In this document: in pieces, positions 32,453-43,288 of the stretch
How the letters are laid out: the number at the start of each line of letters is the position of its first letter
How positions within the stretch are numbered: position 1 is the first letter of the stretch
Assembly: GCF_033958435.1 (NCBI RefSeq)
Contig: NC_134137.1
Location: 229,813,501 to 229,877,500 of the forward strand
Source: Carettochelys insculpta
Taxonomy: Eukaryota > Chordata > Testudines > Carettochelyidae
Length of the DNA: 64,000 nt
Reading direction: 5' to 3'
Program-made: the position numbers and the translations under genes
Notes under the pieces: generated by a model
What the model saw: only the letters and a program-made list of their open reading frames with translations
Told to the model about the DNA's origin: nothing
Databases searched by the model: none

Positions 32453-33285
32453 AGATGTGGGTCCTGTCTAGGGCCCTGAAGCAGTTCAGAAATCCCATGG
32501 CAGCAAATCCAGCGACAGCTGCGTCCAGCTCCCCGACTTAGATGACCATCTGGAGTGGCAAGGCATTGAGTGCACGGACCACCTATGGGGAGGGGACACA
32601 AGCGCCCATGAGGGTGTGCAGGGTGCCCCAGACCCCCCTCCCAGGCCCCTCCCCAGGCATCCCCCACCCACTCCCTCCCTCCCAGGGCATCCCTCCTTCC
32701 CCAGGCCTCCACCCGGCCCCCTACCTCCCCAGCCCCACACTCGGACCCCCCTTCCTGGCCCTCCACCCCCCCCAGTGAGTGCACATCCAGACCTCCTTAC
32801 CTCCATGATGATGGCCCTGACTGTGACCTTTCCCACTCCAAACTGGTGTTCCACAAAGCGGTAGCTGGCTGGAGTGCCCAGCTTCCAGCCGGCTACTGCG
32901 ACCCTCTTCTCGACGGGGAGGGCGCGTCGCATCCGGGTGTCCTGGCGCCTCAATGCGGGGGTGAGCCACTGGCAGAGCTCCAGGAAGGTCTGCCGGCCCA
33001 TGCGGACGTTCTGCAGCCACATGTCGTCGTCCCACCCCACCCCCATGACCAGCTGCTCCCACCACTCGGAGCTGGTGGGGTAGCTCCAGAGGCAGCGAAG
33101 CAGCCGGTGGGGGAGGAAGAGGGGAGCCCGGTGGTCAGGGTCATCCCCATCTGCCCCTGGGGAGGGAACCCTGCCAGGAGCTGCTGGGCGGCCTCCCGTG
33201 CAGCACCTAGCAGGGCGCTTGCTCCCTGGGTGACAACCTGAAAGACTTCCAGGTGCTGCTGCTGCCGGGGGGGGGTCCCTGGCTG
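32453..33285 (-). pseudogene. PIF/Harbinger transposase N-terminal half (copy 3)
   Basis: An N-terminal Gln-rich start corresponds to 'MDPQQQ' of copy 1, but the Met codon is changed. The helix region is well kept ('DDMWLQNVRMGRQTFLELCQ', 'PVEKRVAVAGWKLGT'). 'SYRFVEHQFGVGKVTV' keeps an Arg where copies 1 and 2 have TGA. The intron donor GAG|GTAAGG near 32807 is intact. After the intron, 'AMGFLNCFRALDRTHI' holds the first catalytic Asp (Gly to Arg next to it). The domain then ends at the RTE junction. Confidence 0.85.
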
Positions 33286-33652
33286 CTGTGCGTCAGTCTG
33301 TGAGAGTGTGGCTAGCGCTCTGCAGACCTCGTGCTGTGCAGAACGGGTGTGTCTGGGAGGGGCTCTTTAAAGCAGCTGCTTGCTGTTGCCCTGGAAGGGC
33401 TAGTCCAGCCTGTGACCCCGTCCGCGGGCTTTCCTGGCCGCTTATTTCGAAGGGGAGCGCTTGTGTGTGTGGACACTCTGCGTTTCCTTCCGGGGCGGCT
33501 CCTTTCAACGTTCCCTGCCACTACTTTGACGTTGAAGGTCAATGGCACCAGCCCTGGAGGATGCGTGAATGATACACGTCGAAGTAGCCTATTTCGATGT
33601 TGTGACTTCGAAATAAGCTACTTCGACGTCATGTCCTAGTGTAGACGTAGCC
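32453..33652. mobile_element. PIF/Harbinger copy 3, truncated (transposase half only)
   Basis: The right terminus is typical ('cctagtgtagacgtagcc' ending at 33652, with TCGAAATA palindromes just inside). The left terminus, the Myb-like gene and the C-terminal half of the transposase are absent. The sequence stops at 'ALDRTHI' and passes straight into RTE-like sequence at about 32452. Confidence 0.85.
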
Positions 33653-33852
33653 TAGGTGTTCTCGTCTCTGCACTCTCAGTCTCTCCATCAGCATCATCAT
33701 CAGCACCTTGCCTAAATCTCTCCCTCGGCCATCCAATGCATCTCCACCAGTCCAAGTACATTGCATTGGTATCTCTCCATCTTCTTTCGAAGCAGCTCTA
33801 ACTTTCCAGTCGCCCATAGCATTGGTACAGTCCATGTTCCAAATGATAGCAT

Positions 33853-34460
33853 AATGAACAGCGTGGTCAACTCTATCAGAGAGAGAGCTGATAGATTAAG
33901 GAGGATAGGGATGGAGTTCTCATTCTGAGATTGGTCTGGGCGAGGCCATTAGACACTTTGGCGAGAGCAGTTTCAGTGGCATACGGCCTGCAATCCAGAT
34001 TGGAACCCCAGGGAGTGACTTCAGACAGCTCATTCAATGAGCATGGAGTTGAAGGGGCAGCAGGAAGATGGGGTGACAGCTACAGAGGCAAGTGGAGTCA
34101 TGGATTTAAGATGAGAAGGACTAAAGCATATTTATGGCATAAGAGAAGAGAGGGGAGAATGAGAGGTTGTAAGGACCAGAGGAGAGGAGGGAATGAGAGT
34201 GGGCATGAAGACCAACAGTACATAGGATGGTATCACTGGAAAAAGTGGAGTGGTTAGAGGAGGTGAGGAAGTGAGAAACTTCTGCATCTGTTTTGGGAAG
34301 GAGGAGGAAGAGGAGGTGCAGTATTACGGAAGGAAGGAAGGAAGGAAAGGTGAACTGAGGGGAGGAGTTTGTCAGTTCTTCTCTTGGAAGACAGTAGGAA
34401 AGTACTGTGCAGACAGAAAGGAGGGTGGAAGAAAGGTGATTGAGCAGCGGAGCCAACAGA
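33853..34460. other. Old repeat-like sequence with purine-rich tract
   Basis: 34035-34105 repeats part of 31035-31110. From 34110 to 34450 the sequence is purine-rich (gga/gaa runs with four ggaa units near 34331-34346). No gene. Confidence 0.45.
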
Positions 34461-36296
34461 CACCATGGCAGGATGGGAGGGGGGGCCTGGCTCCAGGCCC
34501 CGGAAGGGGCAGAGCCAAAGGCAGAAGGGGCAAAGCCTAGAACAGTCAGCTCTTAGTGCCACTCAGACCATGGTGCTGGGCAACACCCCTTCTGAAGTAG
34601 CAGTAGCAGAGGCCAGAGCTCTGGGCCCCTTTGAAATGCCAGGCCCCTGTGCAACTTTCCCCTTTAGTTCCCCCTGTTGGTGGTCCTGAGTCAAAGCTGA
34701 CAAAAAGTTGGCTGAGATAGCGGCACAGGAGTCAATTAAGGACTTGTCCTAATGGGATTTTAGCGTGCAGCCAGCTGGGTACAAATCCACAGCAGCCCTG
34801 CCTGGTGTGCACACCATGGTCACGTGAGCACATCTGCAACACATTAAAAGTTCTGTAGAGTGCTTTGAGCATCAGAACAAACTGCTCTCTGGAACTTGTA
34901 GCGGATTCCACGTGGCTTAAAATAAACCCATTTGAGTGAGGCCTGGTACAACAACTGCTCTTTTCTTGCCTTTGCAAACTATCAATGTGTCTGTTTGCGT
35001 AAGCTGTGTATGCCTAAGCTAAGAGCCAGCTCTGTTGTCAAGAGATGACTTTGCATTCCGATAAAATTGTAACACTCCCCAGTGTGGCAAAGGAGACTTG
35101 AGATAGTCTTCAGTGGTGCCAAGAGTGAAACTACGTGTGCCTGGAAGTGAGTCAGTACTAGCAATGATAGCTGCTATGTCTTGTAAGTGCTTCCTCACTT
35201 TCCAGTCTGGAGGGAGGCTACTCTGCCTCATTGTTCCAGGGGCTTAGTCTTTGGGTTTCACCAATGAGGTTGAACCATAAGCCTTCTTGAGTGGTGGGTC
35301 TGTCTGACAGAAGTAAACACACAACAACTGTCTGGAGCCTTTGTTCTCACTCCTGGGCAGGGCGGTGCCCTGGGGAGTCTCTAGCTCACAGCCCCATAAT
35401 AGGGCAAACAGCAGTTAGAAGTTCAGAGTCCCAGCCCATGAGCCAGGCTGAGGTGGTAGCAGGCTGTAGCCTAAGCCTCCCAGCACAGGTAGCCAGCAAA
35501 CTGGCAGAGTCAATTAGCTCTAACCTTTTGGGTGGGGTAGATGAGGGAGCAGGCCTTAGCCTGGGCTTGTGGGTTCAGGCTGCCAGCAGACAAATACAGG
35601 TAAGTGGGGAGTGCCCATACAATCCAGGGATTCAGAAAGAAGATTGCACACCCAGCTGGCAGTCTAGGGTGATAGCAAGGAAGGCTCCCAGACCACAAGC
35701 CTCCAGGCCAAAGATGGGGAGTCAGTCACCCCAGGGGTGGGATGGAAGGGAGACAGGGGCCTGCCCTACTCCACTACATGCCAACCCAAGACTCTAACAG
35801 TGGCAAAATGGCAGGCCACTTGATTGGTAGGGATCCAGACACAACATACCACCTGGGATGTTGTCAACTGTCCCCTACCTCCCTGGGGTTTGGTTTCACT
35901 GGCTTACAGAGTCTTTGGGCTCATTGCAGACATCTGACAGCAGTCCCAGTAGCTCCTCATCAGGGCCCATCTCCTCTGGGAACAGGTCTGGCAAAGCACA
36001 GCTTCCACTCCCAGGTGCCGCAGCAAGGCCAAGGCATCCATCTCTTCTGCTGGCTCTCCCTCAGCTGGGCAGCAAGGCCTTCCTTTTATACTTCCTGTCT
36101 CACCCTGGTATGTCCAATGAGGTGGGCAGGGCAAATGTGGCTCACATCCACTAAGAGGAGCAGTAGCGCTTCCTTGCTCTCCACCCCAGAGGGAGACAAA
36201 CCTGCTGTTATGGTGGTTCAAAGCCATGTCAGGGTATCAACAATCAAATTCTGCTAGGCCCCTGCACAGTAAGTGGCTTGGTGAGGCAGGGTAGCC
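34461..36296. other. No gene recognised
   Basis: Mixed sequence with short unrelated frames on both strands (for example 35291-35797 + and 35742-36257 +). None shows a known domain, a splice pattern or codon bias. I see no RNA gene. Confidence 0.45.
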
Positions 36297-36457
36297 AGTC
36301 TGGTCCCCTGCCCTCTTGGCAGGGCCAAGCATCATCCCTGACAATGTTTTTTTCCTGTATAATCTATTTGCCCCAGACCCTAAATGGCCTCTTCAAGGAC
36401 TGAGCTCACAACCATGGGTTTAGCAGGCCAACGCTCAAACCACTGAGCTACCCCCAC
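36297..36457 (-). mobile_element. tRNA-derived SINE, turtle Cry I type
   Basis: On the minus strand the head reads 'gggggtagctcagtggtttg', an RNA polymerase III A box, followed by 'ggttgtgagctcagtcctt' (B-box region). Then come a 'ggccatttagggtctggggc' body and a 3' tail related to CR1. The same head-body-tail order occurs at 50671 and 58030. Confidence 0.85.
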
Positions 36458-37560
36458 CTCCTTAGTCTAGCTGTGCCTTACTCCCCATGAGAGTAGAACT
36501 ATAGCATTTCAGAGGTGAACTGTGAAGATGAATTCATTAATGTTTGTGAGGCTCACAAACACGGGTGATGAGCGCTACAAACAAGCCCATGAAGACATTA
36601 AAAAAAATTGTATGCAGTGCCAGGTTAGGAAGCTGTGCAGTAAATAAGGCTTGACACATTGCATAAAGGCAGGGCAAAAAGGAATATTGAAAACAGCCTC
36701 CTTTATCTTCTTAGCCTCATGCATCCTGTGCACTGAAGGAAGCAGGGTCCTGCAAAAAAAAATAGTCTTTGCAATTAAAAGCTGTATTTTAATGCATACA
36801 CGTGGGCAGTGAAGTCAGGTTGCACAAACATTCTTCCTGCTAGCATTTCCTACCTCTCAACCCTTTCTCTTCTCAGCCTCAATAACTTTCTTTCATGTAG
36901 ATTTTTGGTATGTGACAGCACATAAAAACAGCCAGGCAACTGCCAAGTTCTGTACCATTTAATATTTCACCTGTGATGCTTTCTACATTTCTTTCTGGCT
37001 TGACTATTTAGCACCTATGCACCATGGCTGGGGTGGCCTAGTCAGTGAAGACCTCTCCACGCATATTGTTTTATACTGGTTTAACAGGCAAAAGGGCAAA
37101 CCCATCTACAACTCTTGTCTTATTTTGACCTGAAGTTGTCTCTGAAATAAATATGACTGCACAGATAGGCTGGAGTCCTTCACTTCAGGGCCCTTCTGTG
37201 CATTCCAGTAAAAACAAACCTTGCTGACAGTCACTCGGACACATAGATAAAACCCAGAAACAGCACTACATCAGCCATTGTCACAGATTTCAAGGATGTT
37301 CCACAGCAAAGCAGCAATGCATCACACTGATAATGCAGTATGATGTCACCTGTGGGCATAGCACTGAAGTGATCCCCCTGTGTCTCCCATCGCCTGGGCT
37401 GGCATGGAGCTGTAGTGGGAATAAGTTTGTTCAGGCTCCGGAAGAGAGAATAGAAATAGCAGTTTAAATATATATCTTTCAGAAAGTATAAAATGTCCCC
37501 AGTCCAGAGGTCTGGCAGGATTTCAGAAACTGTTTTTCATAAATGGGACTATAGTTTAGA
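36458..37560. other. No gene recognised
   Basis: AT-rich spacer upstream of HSD3B. No frames or repeats that I can support. Confidence 0.45.
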
Positions 37561-38140
37561 AACTCTCCAGGCTGGCAGTCTCTTATCTGGCAACACCCAT
37601 AATCCAGAATGATTTTAATTAGCCACATGCCCACTTACCATGGGTGTGGCCAAGTTTTCCATGGTCCCATAAAGTTTGTTCTCATGCAACAGTCCTGGCT
37701 GTCAGTCCCTTCTCTGATGTTTGTAATTATCTCAGGCAGGACAGTGAACATCCCTCCACCCCTCAGCCCTCTCCTATGTATTTGATTTGTCAGTTTTTAT
37801 TGCAATTTTGTACTTATAAATGTCAGTCTGTATTGGAAATGAGATTGATCTGATTAAGTGGGTCTGTCCCATGAAAGCTCATCACCGAATAAATCATTCT
37901 GTTTGTCTTTAAAGTGCTACATTTCTACTGTTTTGTTCTGTTAGGGTTCTGTGCTGTTATGTAGCTGTAATCTACCCCTAAATGTCTTCTAAGAGCCCAG
38001 TGAGCAGTGGAAGTGTTGGTAATGTGCTAGACAATATTGACCTCCTGTGGTCCAGCAAATTCTCTCGTTCGGCATCAGTCAGCTCCTGAGAAAGCCAGAC
38101 TAGAAAAGTTCAACCTGTAGTAGTCCAGCCCTAAATTTCT
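37561..38140. other. Possible Tigger-like relic with a nested dispersed repeat
   Basis: The parts 'cagtctcttatctggcaaca' (37578) and 'gtggtccagcaaattc' (38048) resemble non-autonomous pogo/Tigger relics. Between them, 37845-37930 ('gtgggtctgtcccatgaaag' and 'ataaatcattctgtttgtct') matches a widely dispersed turtle/crocodile repeat. Boundaries are unclear. Confidence 0.35.
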
Positions 38141-38840
38141 TGGGTGTAAATTCAAGCAAAGTAATATTTACAGATGATCCCAAACCTGGAGGTGGTGTAA
38201 AAACATCAGGAGGGTAGAACTGAGCTGCATGTGTACAGGGATGGCAGAGCCAAGGGTGCTACAGGCTGTAGGGAAATTCAGCCTTAATTAATATAAAAAC
38301 CTCTGCCCAGGAAGAGGAAATAAATAGCTAAGAAATAGCTGTGTGCTTCAAGCCCATTAATTTTCATCCATAATCCTCTCCTAATATTTATTCCTACAGG
38401 GTGGTAGCTACAGCTGAGGTGCCAGATGGAGGAGGAGCGACTGGGAGGGAGAAGTCCACGAGAGGATCCCTGTCATAAGACAAGTATCAGAGAGGTAGCC
38501 GTGTTAGTCTGTATCTTTGAGAACAATAGTGGATAGCAGTATGAAAAAGCTAAAGAACTGTGATAAAGAAATAAGGGTTCCTAATGTGAGCAAGTAACAG
38601 AGACAGATCTGGGGGCCTTGCTGGTGACTTTCCCTTTAAAAGAGAAACTGGTGACATTGAGTCAGGCTATTTTCTACCCACAACTTATTTATTCATAAAC
38701 CCTGTCTCCTAGATAAGGGGGCTGTAACAGGCGGCATGTAGGGGCACAGCTGGTGTCAACAAGAGGGTTGTGGCTTCCTCAGCCTCCAGATGCTTTTCCA
38801 TGAGACGGGATTGTTGGGCAGAATAGGCTCCATCTGATGG
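38141..38840. other. Unassigned, with a dispersed-repeat end at 38487
   Basis: At 38487-38530, 'gtatcagagaggtagccgtg' and 'ttagtctgtatctttgag' match the opposite end of the same dispersed repeat as 37845-37930. The remainder is unassigned. Confidence 0.35.
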
Positions 38841-38844
38841 AGAA

Positions 38845-39050
38845 TGGTCATAGAGTCAGAGTTCAAGGGAAGAAGGGCCCACCAGATCATCTAGTCCGAC
38901 CTCCTCTACATCACAGCCCACCACCGCCACTCAGCCCCCGCTGTCCCTCCCCCCGCCACACACACTAAACCCAAAGATTTGAGTTAGGCCAACATATCAG
39001 ACTCCTCAGGAGACTAAACTATTCATAGATTGGAGGTCAGAAGAGACTTC
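38845..39050 (-). mobile_element. CR1-like 3' fragment (old)
   Basis: The plus strand reads 'tcatagagtcagagttcaag', '...agatcatctagtccgacctcct', then 'attcatagattggaggtcag'. These blocks are the reverse complement of CR1 3' ends, strongly diverged. It ends about 320 bases before the HSD3B TATA box. Confidence 0.6.
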
Positions 39051-39156
39051 TGATTCCTTTTACCCTTTTGGCTCACGGTCCCCTTTTCTCTAGGTGAAAT
39101 TAGTGCGAAAGGGTCAGAGCTCCAGCGCCGGGCACAAGCTGTCATAGAAATTAGCA

Positions 39157-39192
39157 CGGGGCGGGGGGGGGGGGGCGAGGCGGGGGGGGCAT
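39157..39192. repeat. G-rich tract upstream of the HSD3B promoter
   Basis: Two long runs of G (up to 15 and 9) separated by 'cgaggc'. It lies about 180-220 bp upstream of the TATA box. A G-quadruplex is possible on the plus strand. Confidence 0.6.
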
Positions 39193-39373
39193 TATTTCTG
39201 TCCCAGAATGAGTAAGCCCAAATGTCACATTTCAGTGGGCATTCAGCAATCAGTTCATTCAAGGATGTTCTCCAAACCTACGTGGAGATGGTAGGGGGAG
39301 TCACTGGGCCACCAATGATCCAAAGTAAATAAGGGAGGGAGAACAGGAGATAACAATAGCACTAGCTGTGCCG

Positions 39374-39382
39374 TATATAAAT
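39374..39382 (+). promoter_or_regulatory. HSD3B1: TATA box of HSD3B
   Basis: 'tatataaat' lies about 70 bp upstream of the exon 1 donor, in a unique-looking block. A start site near 39404-39410 would fit the usual 25-32 bp spacing. Confidence 0.7.
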
Positions 39383-39404
39383 ACCAGCCGCTCTCTGGCT
39401 CCCG

Positions 39405-39451
39405 ATTTCTGAGCCCTAGCAAGTCAGATCCAAGGCCAGAGACAGAAGACT
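39405..39451 (+). other. HSD3B1: HSD3B non-coding exon 1 (start approximate)
   Basis: The 5' boundary is inferred from the TATA box. The 3' boundary is the donor 'agact|gtgagt' (GT at 39452-39453). It contains CCAAGGCCA (39430-39438), matching the NR5A consensus YCAAGGYCA. A short non-coding first exon is also the rule in mammalian HSD3B genes. Confidence 0.6.
39430..39438 (+). promoter_or_regulatory. NR5A (SF-1/LRH-1) type half-site
   Basis: CCAAGGCCA is a perfect match to YCAAGGYCA. NR5A factors are known activators of steroidogenic genes including HSD3B2 in mammals. The site sits inside exon 1, about 50 bp downstream of the TATA box, so its use is an inference. Confidence 0.4.
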
Positions 39452-39708
39452 GTGAGTTTGGTTATTTCATGCACTGATTTTAATAGTTAACATCTTCACA
39501 TTTATGAGTTAAAATATCTAATTAGTAAGTGTTTAGTGATTTGCCATGAAAAATATACAGGCAGCTTCTCAGTGAAATTATTTGACAGGTTAATGAAGTT
39601 ATTGAGTTAGGAGTGGTGTCTGAAACTGGCTTGTTGTTTTCCCAGGCATCATCACTGGTTTCACAGGGCTTCCTGAAGGTCATGTTCTATCATTTTCTTC
39701 CCTCTCAG

Positions 39709-39927
39709 GAAGAGGAGCTGCTGTTCCTGGGTCTGGAGCTGACTGGTTTGAAGCTTGGGAGCAATCAGGTACCATGTCTTTGGCTGGGGTGAGATGCCTG
39801 GTGACAGGAGCAGGGGGATTTCTTGGCCAGAGAATTGTTCGTTTACTTCTGGAGGAAGAGGAAGAGCTGGCTGAAATCCGAACCCTGGACAAAGCCTTTA
39901 GCTATGAGGCATACAAAAGTTTTACAG
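39709..39927 (+). CDS. HSD3B1: HSD3B exon 2 (5' UTR + start; coding from 39774)
   Basis: The acceptor 'ttcttccctctcag' ends at 39708; an alternative acceptor at 39645 is weaker. The ATG at 39774 has an A at -3 ('accatgt'). The 51 complete codons begin '[18 protein letters not shown]': residues 12-18 (GAGGFLG) form the Rossmann NAD-binding loop of the extended short-chain dehydrogenase family. The exon ends phase 1 at TTTACAG|GTAAGT (donor 39928). The product converts delta-5-3beta-hydroxysteroids (pregnenolone, DHEA) to delta-4-3-ketosteroids, using NAD+, in ER and mitochondrial membranes; this is family knowledge. The resemblance is to HSD3B1/2-type steroidogenic enzymes, though HSD3B7-type is not formally excluded from a third of the protein. 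Confidence 0.93.
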
Positions 39928-40385
39928 GTAAGTGACTATTGTAAGAGGCAGTGGGGTGGGAGAAGGGTGTTCTTAAGCTATATTCTTAAGTAGAACCTCT
40001 TGGAAAATTTCCCCTCTCATAGATTTGCAGATCTGGGACTGACTGACTTCAAACCTACTATGTTCCATTTGCATCCCCAGCAAAGCTCATTAAATGTGGC
40101 ACAAATATCAGAGATACTAAAATGTAGCTTCACTGCACGACCCTTGGGGCTTCTACATCGTACACAGGATTATTTATTCGCGAGTGGCAATTATGGAAGT
40201 CACCCACAGAGTTTCATTACTTTGATGTCTACCAGTCAAAATCATTACAAAATTCCTCACTGTTGATTCAAAAGGGAATTTTCATCTGCAGAAACTGAGA
40301 AAAAGAGCCCGCCTCAAAACAGCCAGGGGTGCCACAAGTTGGGAGTGAGGGGAATTGGCAGTGCAGTGAGTAAGAGGGTCTCCCA

Positions 40386-40507
40386 GGCTATGTCTACACT
40401 AGCCCAAATCTTCAAAATGGCCATGCATATTCAGCGCCTCATTAGTAATCTTTGGAATGGCTATTGGCCTGGCCATTTCGAAGATTTGGGCTAGCGTAGA
40501 CACGGCC
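40386..40507. mobile_element. Foldback MITE 1 in HSD3B intron 2
   Basis: Begins 'ggctatgtctacactagccc' and ends in its near-inverse 'gggctagcgtagacacggcc'. The 5' half pairs with the 3' half including 'caaatcttcaaaatggcc'. The termini resemble Harbinger ends (GGCTANGTCTACAC). Confidence 0.75.
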
Positions 40508-40562
40508 CAAGACTGAAACAGTGGCCGATTCTGTAAGTCAAGAATGGGATACACACATTGGC

Positions 40563-40643
40563 TGTAGCCACACTTGGCCAAAACTTCGAAATGGACATAC
40601 AAATGGCCATTTCAAAGTTTTGGCCAAGTGTGGCCACAGCCAT
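40563..40643. mobile_element. Foldback MITE 2 in HSD3B intron 2
   Basis: Begins 'ggctgtagccacacttggcc' and ends 'ggccaagtgtggccacagcc'. The arms of about 38 bp pair with few mismatches around a short loop. It lies 55 bp beyond MITE 1 and has related but different arms. Confidence 0.75.
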
Positions 40644-41369
40644 AGAGATAGATGGGGACAAGTTTAACTCTTGTGAATTTATTATCACAGTAGGGCCCAA
40701 TGGCCCCAGCCAAGAGTTGGGCCCTTTTCTGCTAAGCACTGCTTAGCTAATCTGTAATAAGAGACAGTGTCTGTAGTTTCTACTGGATATACCTCCTTAT
40801 TAAAGACAGATAAGATAATAGGACTTGTTGAAGAATTCAGGTTTTGGGCTCTTCCCTGGCCATCTTCCTTTCTTCCTACAAGTTTCCTAGTAGTAATGAG
40901 GTTTGAGTTATTTGCCCAACATTACACAGTAAACTTCTTGGAAGGTTATGAATTTTGTAAGAGCCCAGTTTCTTTCAAGGAGCATTCCTCATCCTTTGAA
41001 AGTGGCGACTTTCATGTCTACCACAGCAGCTATCACTTTAAAAAGATTTGTGCTCACAGAAGGCCCCAGTTTTAAGCACTGATTTCTAGTGCCCAGGGTA
41101 CCAAACATGGATAACTAACTCTGCACCATTCCCCACTGGGAAGAGTAAAAGAAGCCTGGCATAATGGTTGTAATATTATTGTTATGGAAGAAAACTGTTC
41201 TGGGAGATTCTGTGACAGAAAATCTCAATATAGTAGCTGCCTTATTAAATCCAACATTGATGTAGAGATGCAATTAGATTTGTTCGCCTTTGTAATTGCA
41301 CTAACAAGAGACATCCACAAGACCCCTAGGACTTCACAGTAAACTAGCTGATCTGGGACCAACAGAGTA
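40644..41369. other. Unassigned intron sequence
   Basis: No gene or nameable repeat. The 102-codon frame 40767-41075 is likely chance. Confidence 0.4.
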
Positions 41370-41814
41370 CAGTAAACTCTCCACTTGACAAACCCTGATT
41401 TAACAGACTTTGGAAATAACAGACATCGTCCACCAGCCCTCTGCCCCCCAGCCCCAATAAAGAAATGCTGGTGACTCACAAGAGGCTCCGGAGCAGAGTT
41501 GCAGGAGCGGCTGGGGCTGGGGCTGCCGGGGCCAAAAGAGGCTCAGTGCTGAGCGTGCAGAGAGCCCGGGGAGGTGGAAGGAGCCAGGACAGCATGTAGC
41601 CTCTCTCGTGGTAATTGGGAGAGAGCGATGGAGGAGTGAGGGGAAGAATGGGGCAGAAGCGCAGAAGAGAAGAGGGAGGGCAGAGGACAGGAGTGAGTGA
41701 TGGGATGGAAAGGTTAATGCATCATCATACAGTGTAACCACTTGGACTTAATGGACCTTCGACATGAACAGACACCCTTTCCCCCCATTAGTCCGTTAAA
41801 TCGAGGGTTTACTG
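41370..41814. mobile_element. Tigger/pogo-like MITE
   Basis: Termini CAGTAAACTCTC... and ...GAGGGTTTACTG form imperfect inverted repeats. TA dinucleotides flank both ends (41368-41369 and 41815-41816). 445 bp with no transposase; the subterminal 'taacagactttg' is met by 'agtccgtta' at the other end. Confidence 0.75.
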
Positions 41815-43288
41815 TAGATACGTACATATAAATGGCTCAGCTTCCCAATGCTAAATCACATCAAGACGTTACAAATCATTTAATTCCTTACAAATTAATA
41901 TAAGTTGTAGTTTCAATATTTTTTAATCAGTCATATATTTATCTAGGAATTGATGGAGGATGTCTGTAACACTTCGCTGGCTATAACTCAGCTGTAGGTA
42001 GGAGCTATTTATAGGAAGGTCTATAATAAAGCACACTTGGTGAATTTTTCAGAACTGCCTAAATCATTTAGAAACCTAAATCCTACTGATTTTCAGTGTT
42101 TGCCTGTGTTTTACAGTACGTAGAAGACAGAGACGAATAATTTTGGGCAGCTTAATATAACTGAACTGGTCAGGCAGACACTGCTTGTAGGAGTAGTTAG
42201 AGTTTATTAAAATAGTCATCAAATTCCCAAGCACAGGCTGGCCAAGCAACAGGCAGAGCCCTCGTTTACAGTTCAGGTGACACAAAGTGTGGGTCAGGCA
42301 GACAAAACATGTGAACAGGCTGCCCATTGTCTTACAACAGATGACACTCAGGATTATGTACACTTATAAAATACAACATACCACAGTGGAAGGAATTGGC
42401 TGAATTTCTTTCTCCCCTCCTTGCCACACCCTGCCCCTCGCCCGTATCCTTCCGCCCCCGCCCCCACCCCCACACACACGTTTTTCGGTAGCTGGTCAAA
42501 GACTAGGCACATAAAAGTTCTTTGTTCTCTGTCTCTGCCACCCATCTTTGTAATAGCCAGCCCCTAGCCTTAATTGCTCCTCCTCATTGTTCTCCTCATC
42601 CCCTCCAGGTCTTTCTTTTCCTTCCACACCGCTGCACATCAGGAATAACACAGGAGTGACTCACTGAACTCACTGGGAAAAGCTGCTATAAATGAAAGGT
42701 GAATCTGGCCCATTTTGTACTCCCAAAGCAGTTTCCACTGACTTTTGTAGGAAAAAACCTGGCTTATAATGAGCTCATCTTAGCTCTACCTCCCAAGTAC
42801 ACCCTTTGAAAGTTTTTCCTGCATTTTATAACATACACTGACTGCACAATCTCTTAACGCTAAATAAGATAAAGGGAAAAAACAGCTAAATACAGGAGAC
42901 ATCCTGCACTGGCTGTAAGATGTTGGTCAATTTTCAAATGACAGTTCCCATTTGCACGTGAAAAGCCTTCATTTGCTCTAACTCATATAGAGGAGCTTTC
43001 TCGTGTCTAACGTGTATGTGTTAGAATTTACCCTCCCCCAAAACACTGTGCTCATAATTATTGATTTTTATTACTGTAACGCCTAGGAGCCCCAGTCAGG
43101 GAGCAGGACTCCATTATACTTGATATGCTGCAAACACAGAACTCTGCACCTTCTGGGGTTTGCAGGTAACAACCCTAATGTTGGTGAATGTTAAAACTAG
43201 CCCAGTAACCGCATATTTACAGAATTGTCACACATCATGCCTCTGAAGGGCTGGTCCATATATACAATCAAGCATTTCAGGTATATAC
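41815..43288. other. Unassigned intron sequence
   Basis: No gene or nameable repeat seen. A C-rich stretch occurs at 42416-42478. Confidence 0.4.

Larger units (their letters stand above)
31630..33850 (-). mobile_element. RTE-like LINE 3' region, interrupted by a Harbinger half
   Basis: On the minus strand the 3' end carries an (ATG)n-type tail (31640-31665), as RTE elements do. The coding part 32452-32127 includes 'LRFADDIVIIEEDEEKLAKT' and 'KFTYLRSNM', RT motif C (FADD) and the following block; 'MNINKSKTMAF' is the usual RTE neighbour. A plus-strand remainder at 33653-33850 reads on the minus strand as 'GDWKVRAASKEDGE' and '...MMMLMERLRVQRRE', plausibly the more upstream part. Between them sits Harbinger copy 3. 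Confidence 0.7.
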
